Shown here: positions 24,472 through 33,438 of the stretch, piece after piece
Numbering within the stretch: position 1 is the first letter of the stretch
Layout: every line of letters starts with the position of its first letter
Origin: Haloplanus natans DSM 17983
GTDB taxonomy: Archaea > Halobacteriota > Halobacteria > Halobacteriales > Haloferacaceae
Assembly (NCBI RefSeq): GCF_000427685.1
Contig: NZ_KE386573.1
Span: 558,001-622,000 of the forward strand
DNA length: 64,000 nucleotides
Direction of reading: 5' to 3'
Translations under genes and position numbers: made by a program
Notes under the pieces: generated by a model
Told to the model about the DNA's origin: nothing
The model's database searches: none
What the model saw: the letters and a program-made list of their open reading frames with translations, nothing else

Positions 24472-25043
24472 ATGACATCGCCACCGCCCGCCCCGTCAGC
24501 ACGCTCTACCTGACAGACACGGCCACGACGGTCGACGCCGACCAGTGTGTCCGCGCCGCGCCGTCGCCGTCCGGGTCGGCGCCGCTCGTCGTCGCCTTCG
24601 AGGGGTCGCCCGCCCGGTGGCTGGACGCGTGGCGGACCGCCGTCGACGACCCCTCCCGAGCGACGTTTCTCGTCGCCGACGCCGCCGAGTGGCTCGCCGG
24701 CAACCCGAAAGAACGGATCGAGTCGATGGCCGCCCCCGACACCACCGTCCGGACTCCGGTCGTCGACTCGCCCGGCAACCTCACCGACCTCGGCGTCACC
24801 CTGCTGGACGCGCTGGAGGCACACGACGCGGCCGACGCGCGGACCATCCTCTGTTGCCAGTCGCTGACGGTCCTGTTGCAGTATTCGGCGACCGACGAGG
24901 TGTTCCAGTTCCTCCACACCCTCGACGGCCACCTCGACCGCTTCGACGCGACGGGTCATTTCCACCTCCACGCGGACGCCCACGACGCGGAGACGGTCGC
25001 CACGCTGTCGCCGCTGTTCGATCGGGTGCGCAACGACGACTGA
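24472..25043 (+). CDS. DUF7504/RecA-like haloarchaeal protein with unresolved or shifted start
   Basis: The protein-like frame runs from about 24471 to the stop at 25043, reading STLYLTDTATTVDADQCVRA through LTVLLQYSATDEVFQFLHTL and FHLHADAHDAETVATLSPLF. This is the pattern of the haloarchaeal DUF7504-type family, likely a degenerate RecA/KaiC-like signalling domain. No ATG, GTG or TTG occurs in this frame before 24726. The obvious start, ATG at 24472 (MTSPPPA), is in a different frame and stops after 13 codons. A single-base change in the C-rich run at about 24485-24500 would join them. Either the gene is frameshifted, the sequence has an error, or only the 105-residue part from 24726 is made. 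Confidence 0.6.
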
Positions 25044-25104
25044 CCACGCCGCCGCGCATCGCTCCCGTCGACATCATTATTTTGCCGGCCTCTCTGCCTG
25101 TGCT

Positions 25105-25863
25105 ATGGTATCGGATACCTCTCTCGACGGAACGGTGTCACTGGTCACTGGAGCGGGCGGCGCCATCGGCGGCGGCATCGCGAAACACCTCGCCGCCGCG
25201 GGAAGCGACGTGGTGTTGGCGGTCCACAACGACGAGGACGTCGCCGACGAGATCAGGGCTCTCGGCAGCCGAGCGCATACGGTTGCGGTCGACGTCAGCG
25301 ACGCCGAGAGCGTCGACGCGCTGATCGAGGAGACGGTCGCGGAGTTCGGTCGGCTCGACGTGGTCGTGAACAACGCCGGCACCCTCACCGTCGGCTCCGT
25401 CAAGGATCTCGACGAGAGCGACTGGGACCGCGTCATGGACGTGAACGCGAAGGGGACCTTTCTGGTCTCACAGGCGGCCATCCCGCACCTCCGAGAGACG
25501 GCGGGGACGATCATCAACGTCTCCTCCATCTCGGGGATGATCGCCGCGCCGGAGCACAGCCACTACGGCGCGTCGAAACACGCCGTTAACGGACTCACGA
25601 AGTCGCTGGCGATCGAACTCGCATCCGACGACATCACGGTCAACGCGCTCTGTCCCGGCATCGTCCCCTCGAAGATGTGGACCGAGGTGCTGGCACCGCA
25701 CAAGGAGGAGTCGTACGAGGAGACAGTCGAGCGACTGATCCCGCTCGGGCGGGACCAGAGCCCCGAGGACATGGGCGAGGCAGCCGTCTACCTGGCGACG
25801 AGCGACAACGTCACCGGCGAGGAACTCACCGTCGACGGCGGTATCGTTCGGGATATCGTGTAG
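25105..25863 (+). CDS. Short-chain dehydrogenase/reductase
   Basis: This 252-residue classical SDR has the nucleotide loop TGAGGAIGGGIAKHL near residue 16, and DVS at the end of the fourth strand's context. NNAG is near 90, the catalytic Ser is in INVSSISG, and Tyr-x3-Lys is in HYGASK. It ends with the family's C-terminal signature GEELTVDGGI. Acidic residues after the second strand cannot decide between NADH and NADPH with certainty. The substrate is unknown, and the FabG-like type reduces keto groups or oxidises alcohols. It stands alone between the DUF7504-type gene and a converging small membrane protein gene. Confidence 0.9.
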   Translation: MVSDTSLDGTVSLVTGAGGAIGGGIAKHLAAAGSDVVLAVHNDEDVADEIRALGSRAHTVAVDVSDAESVDALIEETVAEFGRLDVVVNNAGTLTVGSVKDLDESDWDRVMDVNAKGTFLVSQAAIPHLRETAGTIINVSSISGMIAAPEHSHYGASKHAVNGLTKSLAIELASDDITVNALCPGIVPSKMWTEVLAPHKEESYEETVERLIPLGRDQSPEDMGEAAVYLATSDNVTGEELTVDGGIVRDIV

Positions 25864-25911
25864 GCTCCGCGCGGCCGCGCGTTCCGGACGGATCGGCGGC
25901 GCCGCCGTCGC

Positions 25912-26151
25912 TCACCCGAGCCCGAGCGCCGCGTAGCCGAAGTACCCTCCGGCTGCGACGAGGCCGACGCCGAGGGCCTGCACGAGTCGACGCCAGCGGT
26001 CGGGGACGGCGTCGGTGCCGTACTCGCCGTCGCGGCCGGGTGGTCGGCGACCGGCGGTCTGGACACGGACGACGGCCCCGGGGGCGGCGAGGCAGACGGC
26101 CCCGAGCAGGAGGCCGAGAACGGCGGCCAGCAGCGTCCGGGCGTCGGTCAT
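25912..26151 (-). CDS. Small membrane protein coupled to HtpX
   Basis: This 79-residue protein has two hydrophobic segments (TLLAAVLGLLLGAVCLAAPG; VQALGVGLVAAGGYFGYAAL) joined by a polar loop with GRRPPGRDGEYGTDAVPDRW. Its ATG overlaps the HtpX stop (ATGA), so it is translated with the protease. Family not recognised. It may be a partner or substrate adaptor of the protease, by position only. Confidence 0.72.
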   Translation of the reverse strand: MTDARTLLAAVLGLLLGAVCLAAPGAVVRVQTAGRRPPGRDGEYGTDAVPDRWRRLVQALGVGLVAAGGYFGYAALGLG

Positions 26152-26975
26152 CGACTCCGGAGGCGTTCGATCCGCTTCTCGACCGGCGGGTGTGTCGACA
26201 GGAGGCTGGCGAGCCCGCCACGGTTATCGAAGATACAGAGTGCAGCGGTCTGCGAGTCGATCCGGCCCTCCCGACCCTGGGCACCCCGGCTGATCTTCTC
26301 GAGTGCGCGGGCGAGGGGTTCGCCGCTCCCGATGGCCTCGGCGGCGTCGCCGTCGGCGACGTACTCGCGGTACCGCGAGATGGCGAAGACAAAGAGCATC
26401 ACCAGCATCTGGGTGAGTTGGCCGACGACGATGGCGAGAAAGAAGTCGGCGATGTCGTTGTCACCGGTGAGGAGGACGGCCCACTGGGCGACGATGGCGA
26501 CGATGGAGGCGACTCCCTGACCGAGCACCATCATCACCACGTCGCGGTTGCGGATGTGGGCGAGTTCGTGGGCCAGGACGCCCTCCACCTCGTCGGTGTC
26601 GAGTGTCCGCAGGAGCTCCTCGCTGACGACGACGGTTCCCGCGCCCTTGCGCCCGATGGCGAAGGCGTTGGGGACGCCCATGCTCGCGATCATGAGGCGG
26701 GGTTTGTCGATGCCCATGTCCCGCGAGAGCGATTCGACGCGGCGGTGTAGGTCGGGGGCGCGCTCCTCCAGGAGGTCCTCGGCGCCGACGCTTCGAAGCG
26801 CCATCCACTTGCCGAGTTTGTACTGGACGCCGACGAAGAGGACGCTCCCGACGATCACCAGCGGGAGCACGTCGGTTCCGAACATCCCCATGACGACGGC
26901 TGCGGCGACCGCGTAGAAGGCGAACAGGATCGATCCGACGACCGCCATCCGGGCTTTGAGTCCGAGGTGGCGCAT
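26148..26975 (-). CDS. htpX: HtpX-like membrane zinc metalloprotease
   Basis: This 275-residue protein has two N-terminal membrane segments (residues 8-32 and 36-52). The zinc site HELAH is at 136-140, followed by IRNRD, and two further hydrophobic segments sit around 145-200, with the third ligand in the EYVADGDAAEAIGSG region. It belongs to peptidase family M48B, which degrades damaged membrane proteins under stress. The length is normal for the archaeal group. It is divergent from the SMC operon and overlaps a small membrane protein gene at its 3' end. Confidence 0.93.
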   Translation of the reverse strand: MRHLGLKARMAVVGSILFAFYAVAAAVVMGMFGTDVLPLVIVGSVLFVGVQYKLGKWMALRSVGAEDLLEERAPDLHRRVESLSRDMGIDKPRLMIASMGVPNAFAIGRKGAGTVVVSEELLRTLDTDEVEGVLAHELAHIRNRDVVMMVLGQGVASIVAIVAQWAVLLTGDNDIADFFLAIVVGQLTQMLVMLFVFAISRYREYVADGDAAEAIGSGEPLARALEKISRGAQGREGRIDSQTAALCIFDNRGGLASLLSTHPPVEKRIERLRSR

Positions 26976-27036
26976 GGGTGTGTCTCCGGCGTCGAGGCAC
27001 TAATGGTCGGCGGTCGAGACCGAATGTCTGACGTAG

Positions 27037-27044
27037 CTTTATAC
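27037..27044 (+). promoter_or_regulatory. TATA box ahead of the SMC operon
   Basis: CTTTATAC lies 24-31 bases before the ATG at 27068, the spacing expected for a leaderless haloarchaeal transcript. No other strong TATA box appears before smc, so this promoter probably serves the coiled-coil gene, smc and scpA. Confidence 0.55.
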
Positions 27045-27067
27045 GTCCGGGGCGACCCTGTTTGTCC

Positions 27068-27367
27068 ATGAGCAACAGGGTGGAGGAGCTCGAATCCCAG
27101 GTCGCGGAGCTGCAGGCCGCCGTCGACGGCCTCACCGAGGAACTCGTCGAGACGCGGGAACGCCTCCGACAACTAGAGGAAGGGGAGGGCGTCGACAACT
27201 CGCGGACTCCCGGGCGCCGCGACTCGCCACACGCCGACGTCGAACACGCCGACTCGGAGCCCGCCCCCGAGACGGAGACGGCAGACGAGACGGAGGCGGA
27301 GACCGAGACCGAGGCGGAAGACGACGACGGCTCCGACTCCGACGGGAACGACATCATCGTCGCCTGA
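27068..27367 (+). CDS. Short coiled-coil acidic protein upstream of smc
   Basis: This is a 99-residue protein. Residues 2-40 form a clear heptad coiled coil (NRVEELESQVAELQAAVDGL, then LVETRERLRQLEEG). The remainder is disordered and very acidic (repeats of ETE/EAE and DDDGSDSD). I chose the ATG at 27068 over a TTG six bases earlier. Only 18 bases separate it from smc, so the two are co-transcribed. The coiled coil suggests a dimeric helper of the SMC complex or a small structural protein, but no defined function is known to me. Confidence 0.75.
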   Translation: MSNRVEELESQVAELQAAVDGLTEELVETRERLRQLEEGEGVDNSRTPGRRDSPHADVEHADSEPAPETETADETEAETETEAEDDDGSDSDGNDIIVA

Positions 27368-27385
27368 TCGGGGTCACCGCCCCCC

Positions 27386-30300
27386 ATGCACATCTCAGAG
27401 CTGGTACTCGACGACTTCAAGAGCTTCGGCCGGAAGACGCGAATCCCCTTCTACGAGGACTTCACCGTCATCACCGGCCCCAACGGCTCCGGGAAGAGCA
27501 ACATCATCGACGGCGTGCTCTTCGCGCTCGGTCTGGCCCGCACCCGCGGCATCCGCGCCGAGAAGCTGACGGACCTCATCTACAACCCCGGCCACGAGGA
27601 CGAGTCGGATCGCTCCGGCCCCCGCGAGGCCAGCGTGACCGTCGTCCTCGACAACGGCGACGGCACGCTCGACCGCTCGCAGGTGGTCAACGCCGCCGGC
27701 ACCGAGGACGTGGGTGACGTGGACGAAATCGCCGTCAAGCGCCGCGTCAAGGAGACCGAGGAGAACTACTACTCCTACTACTACCTCAACGGCCGGTCGG
27801 TCAACCTCTCGGACATCCGCGACCTGCTGGCGCAGGCGGGCGTGACACCGGAGGGGTACAACGTCGTCATGCAGGGCGACGTGACCGAGATCATCAACAT
27901 GTCGGCCGGGCAACGGCGCACCATTATCGACGAAATCGCGGGCGTCGCGGAGTTCGACGCCAAAAAGGAGGACGCCTACGAGGAGTTGGCAGTCGTCGAA
28001 GAGCGCATCGACGAGGCCGACCTCCGCATCGAGGAGAAGGAAGACCGCCTCGAGCAACTGGAAGACGAACGCGAGACGGCACTTGAGTACCAGTCGCTCC
28101 GTGAGGAGAAGGCGGAGTACGAGAGCTACCGGAAGGCCGCGGAACTGGAGGAAAAGCGGACGGCACTGGAGCGGACGGGCAAGCGCATCGAGGCGACGGA
28201 ACAGGAACTCGCGGACCGGCAGGCGACCCTCGACGAGAAGGCCGCCGCCGTCTCGGCGCTGGAGGACGAACTCGACGACCTCACCCGCGAAATCGAGCGC
28301 AAAGGCGAGGACGAACAGCTCCGAATCAAAGGCGAAATCGAGGAGCTGAAAGGCGAGATCGGTCGGTTGGAGGCGACCATCGAGAACCAGGAGGAGAAAA
28401 TCGAGGACGCCGAGGCGGAGCGTCGCGAGGCGTTCGTCTCCCTCGACGGCAAGACCGAAGAACTCGACGAGCTGGAAGAGGAGATCCGGTCGATCAAGGT
28501 CGAGAAGGCGTCGGTCAAAGGCGACATCGAGGCGAAGGAGTCGGAACTCGCGGAGGTCGAAGCGGAGATAGAGAGCGTCGACACCGCCTTCGACGAACTC
28601 AAAGACGAACTCGCCGAGCGCAAAACCGAGTTGGAGGAACGGAAGACCGAGCGCAACGACGCCCAGCGGGAGAAAGACCGCCTGCTCGACGAGGCGCGTC
28701 GGCGCTCGAACCGGATCAGCGAGGCGCAAGCGGAGTTGGAGGCGGCCCACGAACGGATTCCGGAGTTACAGGCCGACCTCTCCGATCTGCACGGCGAACT
28801 CGACCGGGCGGAAAAAAACCGCGAGAAGATCCAGTCGGCGATCGCCGACCTCCGCGAGGAGAAGGCCGAATTGAGCGATCGGCTCGACGAAATCGAGGAC
28901 GACCTCCGCGCGAAACAGAACGAGTACGCGGAACTGGAGGCCCGCGCCAGCCGCGACGGCGACGATTCGTGGCCGCGGTCCGTGACGACAGTGCTGAACG
29001 CCGGCATCGACGGCGTCCACGGCGCAGTCGGCCAGTTGGGCAGTGTCGACGCCGAGTACGCCACCGCCTGCGAGACGGCGGCGGGCGGCCGGTTGGCGAA
29101 CGTCGTCGTCGACGACGACGGCGTCGGCTCGGCCTGCATCGACTACCTCAAGTCCCGGTCGGCGGGCCGGGCGACCTTCCTCCCGATCACCGAGATGGAT
29201 CGGCGGGGACTGCCACGGAAGCCGTCCGACCCGGGCGTCGTCGACTTCGCGCGCAACCTCGTCGACTACGACGACCGCTACGCCGGCGTCTTCTCTTATG
29301 TCCTCGGCTCGACGCTCGTCGTCGAGGACATGGCGACGGCGCGGGAGTTCATGGGGGACTATCGGATGGTGACACTCGACGGCGACCTGGTCGAGAAAAG
29401 CGGCGCGATGACCGGCGGCTCCGGCGGTGGATCGCGGTACTCCTTCACCAAAAGCGGGAAGGGGCGGCTCGAACGCCTCGCGGAGCAGATCAGTTCGCTG
29501 GAGGACGACCGCCGGCGCGTCCGCGAGGAGATCCGCGACGTGGAATCGCGACTGGACGACGCCCGCGACCGCAAGAGCGACGCGACCGACCGCGTCCGCG
29601 ACCTCGAAGGCGACATCGAGGACGTGGACGGCGAGATCGAGACGACAGAGGGCGAAATCGAGTCGCTGGAGGCCGAACTCGACGACCTCCGAACCGAGCG
29701 CGACGAGGTGGACGCCGAGATGGGCGACCTCGAGGACCGCATCGCGACGCTCGACGGCGAGATCGAGGGCATCGAAGCCGATATCGAAGAGTTAGAGGCC
29801 GAGCTCGCGGACTCCCGCGTGCCCGAACTCACGGCCGAGAAGGAGGCCATCGAGAGCGACATCGACGAGCTGGACGGTCGGATGGACGACCTCGACGCCC
29901 GCCTCAACGAGAAACAGGTCGAGGTCGAGTACGCCGAGGAGGCGATCGACGACCTCGAAGCCACTATCGAGGCGGCCAAGGGCCGCAAGGCCGAGGCCGA
30001 GGAGCGGATCGAGGCGGTCGAGGCCGACATCGCGGAGCACGAGGCGACCCTCGAGGAGAAACGCGCCGCCATCGAGGATCTGGAGGACGAACTCGCGGAT
30101 CTCAAGGAGGAGCGTCGCGACCTCCAGTCGGATCTGCGCGAGGCACGGGCGGAGCGCGACGAGGCCCGCGAGCGGGTGGCCGAGGTGGAGTCGGAGATCG
30201 ACGACCTCGAAGAGGAGCGCGAGCGACTGGAGTGGGAGATCGACGAACTCGAAGGCGAGGTCGGCGACTACGACCCCGAGGAGATTCCGGACCACGACGA

Positions 30301-30961
30301 GGTGGCGGAGGCGATCGAACGGCTGCAGGCCGAGATGGACGCGCTGGAGCCGGTGAACATGCTCGCCATCGAGGAGTACGACGAGGTGGAGGCGGCCCTC
30401 GAGGACTTACAGGAGCGCCGCGACACCCTCGTCGACGAGCGCGACGGCATCGAGGAGCGGATCGAGGGGTACGAGGACCGGAAAAAGGAGACGTTCATGT
30501 CGGCGTTCGACGCCATCGACGCCCACTTTCAGGACATCTTCGAGCGGCTGTCGGCGGGGACGGGCGAGTTGCACCTGGAGAACGAGGCCGACCCCTTCGA
30601 CGGTGGGCTGACGATGAAGGCCGAACCGGGCGATAAGCCGATCCAGCGGCTGGACGCCATGAGCGGCGGGGAGAAGTCGCTGACGGCGCTCGCCTTCATC
30701 TTCGCCATTCAGCGCCACAACCCCGCGCCCTTCTACGCGCTGGACGAGGTGGACGCCTTCCTCGACGCCGCCAACGCCGAGCGGGTAGGCGAGATGGTCG
30801 ACGACCTGGCGGGCGACGCGCAGTTCGTCGTCGTCTCGCATCGCTCCGCGCTCCTGGATCGCTCCGAACGCGCCATCGGCGTGACGATGCAGGGCGACAA
30901 CGTGAGCGCCGTGACCGGGATTCGGCTGGACGGCGAGGCGGAGGTGCCCGCGGATGACTGA
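27386..30961 (+). CDS. smc: Chromosome segregation ATPase SMC
   Basis: This 1191-residue protein is of full SMC length. The Walker A motif GPNGSGKS is at 31-38, and the Q-loop region is QGDVTEIINMSAGQRR. Two long coiled coils (about 170-510 and 660-1010) flank the hinge domain at about 520-650 (DGVHGAVGQLGSVDAEYATA and onward). The C-terminal head has the signature LDAMSGGEKSLTALAF and Walker B FYALDEVDAFLDAAN. It loops and compacts chromosomal DNA together with kleisin ScpA. Its end overlaps the start of scpA by 8 bases. Confidence 0.98.
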   Translation: MHISELVLDDFKSFGRKTRIPFYEDFTVITGPNGSGKSNIIDGVLFALGLARTRGIRAEKLTDLIYNPGHEDESDRSGPREASVTVVLDNGDGTLDRSQVVNAAGTEDVGDVDEIAVKRRVKETEENYYSYYYLNGRSVNLSDIRDLLAQAGVTPEGYNVVMQGDVTEIINMSAGQRRTIIDEIAGVAEFDAKKEDAYEELAVVEERIDEADLRIEEKEDRLEQLEDERETALEYQSLREEKAEYESYRKAAELEEKRTALERTGKRIEATEQELADRQATLDEKAAAVSALEDELDDLTREIERKGEDEQLRIKGEIEELKGEIGRLEATIENQEEKIEDAEAERREAFVSLDGKTEELDELEEEIRSIKVEKASVKGDIEAKESELAEVEAEIESVDTAFDELKDELAERKTELEERKTERNDAQREKDRLLDEARRRSNRISEAQAELEAAHERIPELQADLSDLHGELDRAEKNREKIQSAIADLREEKAELSDRLDEIEDDLRAKQNEYAELEARASRDGDDSWPRSVTTVLNAGIDGVHGAVGQLGSVDAEYATACETAAGGRLANVVVDDDGVGSACIDYLKSRSAGRATFLPITEMDRRGLPRKPSDPGVVDFARNLVDYDDRYAGVFSYVLGSTLVVEDMATAREFMGDYRMVTLDGDLVEKSGAMTGGSGGGSRYSFTKSGKGRLERLAEQISSLEDDRRRVREEIRDVESRLDDARDRKSDATDRVRDLEGDIEDVDGEIETTEGEIESLEAELDDLRTERDEVDAEMGDLEDRIATLDGEIEGIEADIEELEAELADSRVPELTAEKEAIESDIDELDGRMDDLDARLNEKQVEVEYAEEAIDDLEATIEAAKGRKAEAEERIEAVEADIAEHEATLEEKRAAIEDLEDELADLKEERRDLQSDLREARAERDEARERVAEVESEIDDLEEERERLEWEIDELEGEVGDYDPEEIPDHDEVAEAIERLQAEMDALEPVNMLAIEEYDEVEAALEDLQERRDTLVDERDGIEERIEGYEDRKKETFMSAFDAIDAHFQDIFERLSAGTGELHLENEADPFDGGLTMKAEPGDKPIQRLDAMSGGEKSLTALAFIFAIQRHNPAPFYALDEVDAFLDAANAERVGEMVDDLAGDAQFVVVSHRSALLDRSERAIGVTMQGDNVSAVTGIRLDGEAEVPADD

Positions 30962-31787
30962 TCACGACTACGTCCCCGACGACGTGAGCCTCCCGGGCAC
31001 GGACGACGACGAGGTCGAACCCGTCGAAATCCTCGTCCAGTTGGCCGAGGACGGCGAAATCGACCCGTGGGACGTCGACATCGTCGACGCCACCGACGCC
31101 TTCCTCGACCGACTGGACGAGACGGATCTCCGAACCTCGGGTCGGGCGCTCTTTTATGCGAGCGTCCTCCTGCGGATGAAAAGCGACGCCTTGCTGAACG
31201 ACGGTCCCGAGGAGCCGGAGCCGGAGCCGTGGGAGGTGGCGATGGAGGGCGGCGACCCCGACGTCGACGGCCCGGACCCCATCGACGCCCTCGACGCCGA
31301 ACTCGACCGTCGGCTGGACCGCAAGCACGCCCGCGGGTCGCCGGAGACGCTCGACGAACTCGTCCGGGAACTTCGCGAGGCCGAGCGCGACTCGTGGTGG
31401 AAGGAGTCGCGGTCGTACGACACCTCGGCGTCGCCACAGGGGTACGACCGCGGGACCCAGACCCTCGACTATCGCTCCGCGGACGACTTCCGCGAGGGGG
31501 GAGAGCCGACCGAGGGCGACGTAACCGGCACGACCCACACCGAGGACATCGAGTCGACCATCGACGACGTGCGGGAGACCGTGCGCACCCACTACGACGC
31601 CGGCCGCGCCGAAGTGCTGTTCGCGGAGGTGCGCGAGGCCGGCGGCGCGCCCGTCGACACCTTCCTCGCCTTGCTCTTTCTGGCACACCGCGGCGAGATC
31701 CGGCTGCGTCAGGACGACCTGTTCGGCGACCTGTGGATTCGCGATCCGGCGGCGCCGAGAGTCGGTGACGAAGCCGTGGCAGACTGA
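30954..31787 (+). CDS. scpA: Kleisin ScpA, SMC partner
   Basis: The 277-residue product has the kleisin N-terminal domain (EPVEILVQLAEDGEIDPWDV, then LRTSGRALFYASVLLRMKSD), an acidic variable middle, and a C-terminal winged helix (EAGGAPVDTFLALLFLAHRG, then EIRLRQDDLFGDLWI). It bridges the two SMC heads. The eight-base overlap with smc ensures joint production. No ScpB gene follows. Either the organism lacks it or it lies elsewhere, and in many haloarchaea the third subunit is not obvious. Confidence 0.95.
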   Translation: MTDHDYVPDDVSLPGTDDDEVEPVEILVQLAEDGEIDPWDVDIVDATDAFLDRLDETDLRTSGRALFYASVLLRMKSDALLNDGPEEPEPEPWEVAMEGGDPDVDGPDPIDALDAELDRRLDRKHARGSPETLDELVRELREAERDSWWKESRSYDTSASPQGYDRGTQTLDYRSADDFREGGEPTEGDVTGTTHTEDIESTIDDVRETVRTHYDAGRAEVLFAEVREAGGAPVDTFLALLFLAHRGEIRLRQDDLFGDLWIRDPAAPRVGDEAVAD

Positions 31788-31845
31788 GGGTGACGCGCGA
31801 CTGGTGAAGAGACCCACCGCTTCGAGCCGTGAGGCGACGACGCCG

Positions 31846-32082
31846 TCACTCCCGAACGGGAACGGTGTCGGTGACGACGAGGAGGATGGCGAGACCCAGG
31901 ACCGCGAGCAGGAGGACGGCGACGCGAACGTCGAGCAACAGGTCGGCGGCGGCGGCGATGCCGGTCTCGTGGGCGAGTTCGACCGTCTCGCGCCTGGCGA
32001 CCGCGTAGGGTGGGATGTGGACTGCGGCTAGAACCGCCACGACGACGACGAGCAGGTAGTCGAGTCCGTCTCTCTCTCGCAT
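31846..32082 (-). CDS. Small membrane protein
   Basis: I chose the ATG at 32082 (MRERDGLDYLLVVVVAVLAA), giving 78 residues. There are two hydrophobic segments: residues 9-25, and the C-terminal stretch LLLDVRVAVLLLAVLGLAIL. A possible cytosolic loop carries RRETVELAHE. Family not recognised. It converges on scpA across a 58-base gap. Confidence 0.65.
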   Translation of the reverse strand: MRERDGLDYLLVVVVAVLAAVHIPPYAVARRETVELAHETGIAAAADLLLDVRVAVLLLAVLGLAILLVVTDTVPVRE

Positions 32083-32161
32083 CGCTCGGCCGTCGGCGGC
32101 GCGGTGGCTTAAGCGTCGTGGCCCGATTATCAACTGTGGTCGCGGCGGGACGGCGGGCCGC

Positions 32162-32337
32162 TCAGAGTGTCGGCCGCTCGTCGAGGACGAGTCGAACCCC
32201 GAAGCCGACGAGGACGCTCCCGCTCAGATATCGGAACGCCCGGCGCGCCCGCGCCGACTCGAGGAGCGCGCCACGCCGGTGAGATAGCCGAGGCTCAGGC
32301 CGGCGGGGACGAAGGCGGCGAGGGTCGTGAGGTCCAT
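32162..32337 (-). pseudogene. LysE/RhtB-family exporter remnant
   Basis: On the minus strand the ATG at 32337 opens with MDLTTLAAFVPAGLSLGYLT, like the N-terminus of LysE-type amino-acid exporters, and then runs into nonsense and a stop. In another frame the same stretch ends with ESARARRAFRYLSGSVLVGF followed by GVRLVLDERPTL and a stop at 32162, like the family's C-terminus. The usual 200-residue protein has therefore lost about 140 residues and the two ends are fused out of frame. A palindromic element lies directly upstream. Confidence 0.75.
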
Positions 32338-32343
32338 CCGTTC

Positions 32344-32427
32344 ATACGGATTATTGTAACTGTTTCCCGGTGGGTCGCCGAGACGATCCGCCGACCCACC
32401 GGTAACGACTCACAATAACCCGTATCA
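32344..32427. repeat. Palindromic 3'-end element, copy A
   Basis: Two 37-base arms (32344-32380 and 32389-32425) around an 8-base loop AGACGATC match at 30 of 37 positions. The core is CCGGTGGGTCGCCG, flanked by TTATTGTAACTG on one arm and TTATTGTGAGTC on the other. The outer end holds the stop codon of the transporter gene that reads into it from the right. Related copies are at 47.4, 49.3, 59.8 and 60.8 kb. Confidence 0.8.
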
Positions 32428-33384
32428 GACCAGCACCCCCGACTCCAACAGCGCGATGAGAAGGGTCAGGACGGGGACGCTCAACAGCGTGGTGACGAGC
32501 ACCGTCGTGCTGACGTATTCGGCGACCGAGAGGCCGTTACCGGCTGACTCGCCCCCGAACTCGACGACGAGGAGGAGGGGCGTGATGGCCGCGGGCGTCG
32601 CACACTCGAGGACGAATGTGCGCGCGACGGTGGGGTCTCGAAAGCCAACGGCGAGGGCGATACCGACGCCGACGGCGGGGGCGACGGCCATCTTCAGGAC
32701 GCTCGCGATGCCGACTTGCGAGAGCGCGGCGCCGTAGTCGGTGTCGGCGAGTTGGATGCCGAGGATCAGGAGCATGATGGGGATGGAGGCGTTGCCGACG
32801 AGCGCGAGCGTCGCCATCGCGGTGCTCTCGTCGGGGGGGACGACCCCGAGATAGCGCGCGAGGACGGCGGCGACGACGGCGTAGACCAGCGGAATCTTGA
32901 GCGCGCGTTTCATGCCGCCGATCCCGTGGGTGCCGCCGCTCCGCTGGGCGATGTAGACGCCGCCGGTGTAGAGCAGGATGGCCTGGGCGGTCAGGTAGAC
33001 GACGGCCGTACTCCGGCCGGTGGCGCCGAAGGCGAACTCGGTGAGCGGGATGCCGTAGTTGCCGGAGTTGGGGAAGGCACTCACGAGGACGACCGCGCTC
33101 AGAATGGGTTCGTCGAGGCCGAACAGCCGGCCGACGGCCTCGGAGACGACGACCATCGCGACGAGATACACGGCGGTGGCGACGCCGATACGGGCGAGTG
33201 TCGCCCCCCCGAAGCTCGCGGTGGCGATGCTGTGGAAGATGAGCGCCGGGACGAGGACGTACACCGTGACGGTGTTGAGGGGGTCGATGTCGATATCGCG
33301 GAGGCGGCCGAGGACGACGCCGACGCCCGCGAGGGCGATGATGGGGAGGATGGCCGTCGCGAAGATGGAAAACAGCGACGTCAC
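32425..33384 (-). CDS. Auxin-efflux-carrier (AEC) family transporter
   Basis: This is a 319-residue integral membrane protein with about ten hydrophobic segments in two five-helix halves. It carries the small-residue motif typical of the AEC family (VVLVSAFPNSGNYGIPLTEF, with the N-x-G-N-x-G crossover signature) and a second half ending in PAITPLLLVVEFGGESAGNG. It probably exports or moves organic anions such as malate, though the substrate is unknown. The TGA stop lies inside the terminal bases of palindromic copy A. It is followed in the same direction by the PRTase gene further upstream. Confidence 0.88.
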   Translation of the reverse strand: MTSLFSIFATAILPIIALAGVGVVLGRLRDIDIDPLNTVTVYVLVPALIFHSIATASFGGATLARIGVATAVYLVAMVVVSEAVGRLFGLDEPILSAVVLVSAFPNSGNYGIPLTEFAFGATGRSTAVVYLTAQAILLYTGGVYIAQRSGGTHGIGGMKRALKIPLVYAVVAAVLARYLGVVPPDESTAMATLALVGNASIPIMLLILGIQLADTDYGAALSQVGIASVLKMAVAPAVGVGIALAVGFRDPTVARTFVLECATPAAITPLLLVVEFGGESAGNGLSVAEYVSTTVLVTTLLSVPVLTLLIALLESGVLV

Positions 33385-33438
33385 GCGGCGCTCACCCCGT
33401 CCGTCGCCGTCGTCCGCTGGCGTGATCTCCGGACCACG

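Noticed and set aside
24545-25324. 259-residue Arg-rich plus-strand frame over the DUF7504-type and SDR genes
   Set aside because: Composition is that of an out-of-frame shadow. The true frames there have recognisable family sequence.
31846-32082. ScpB gene after scpA
   Set aside because: The gene is on the opposite strand and encodes a short two-segment membrane protein, not a winged-helix protein.
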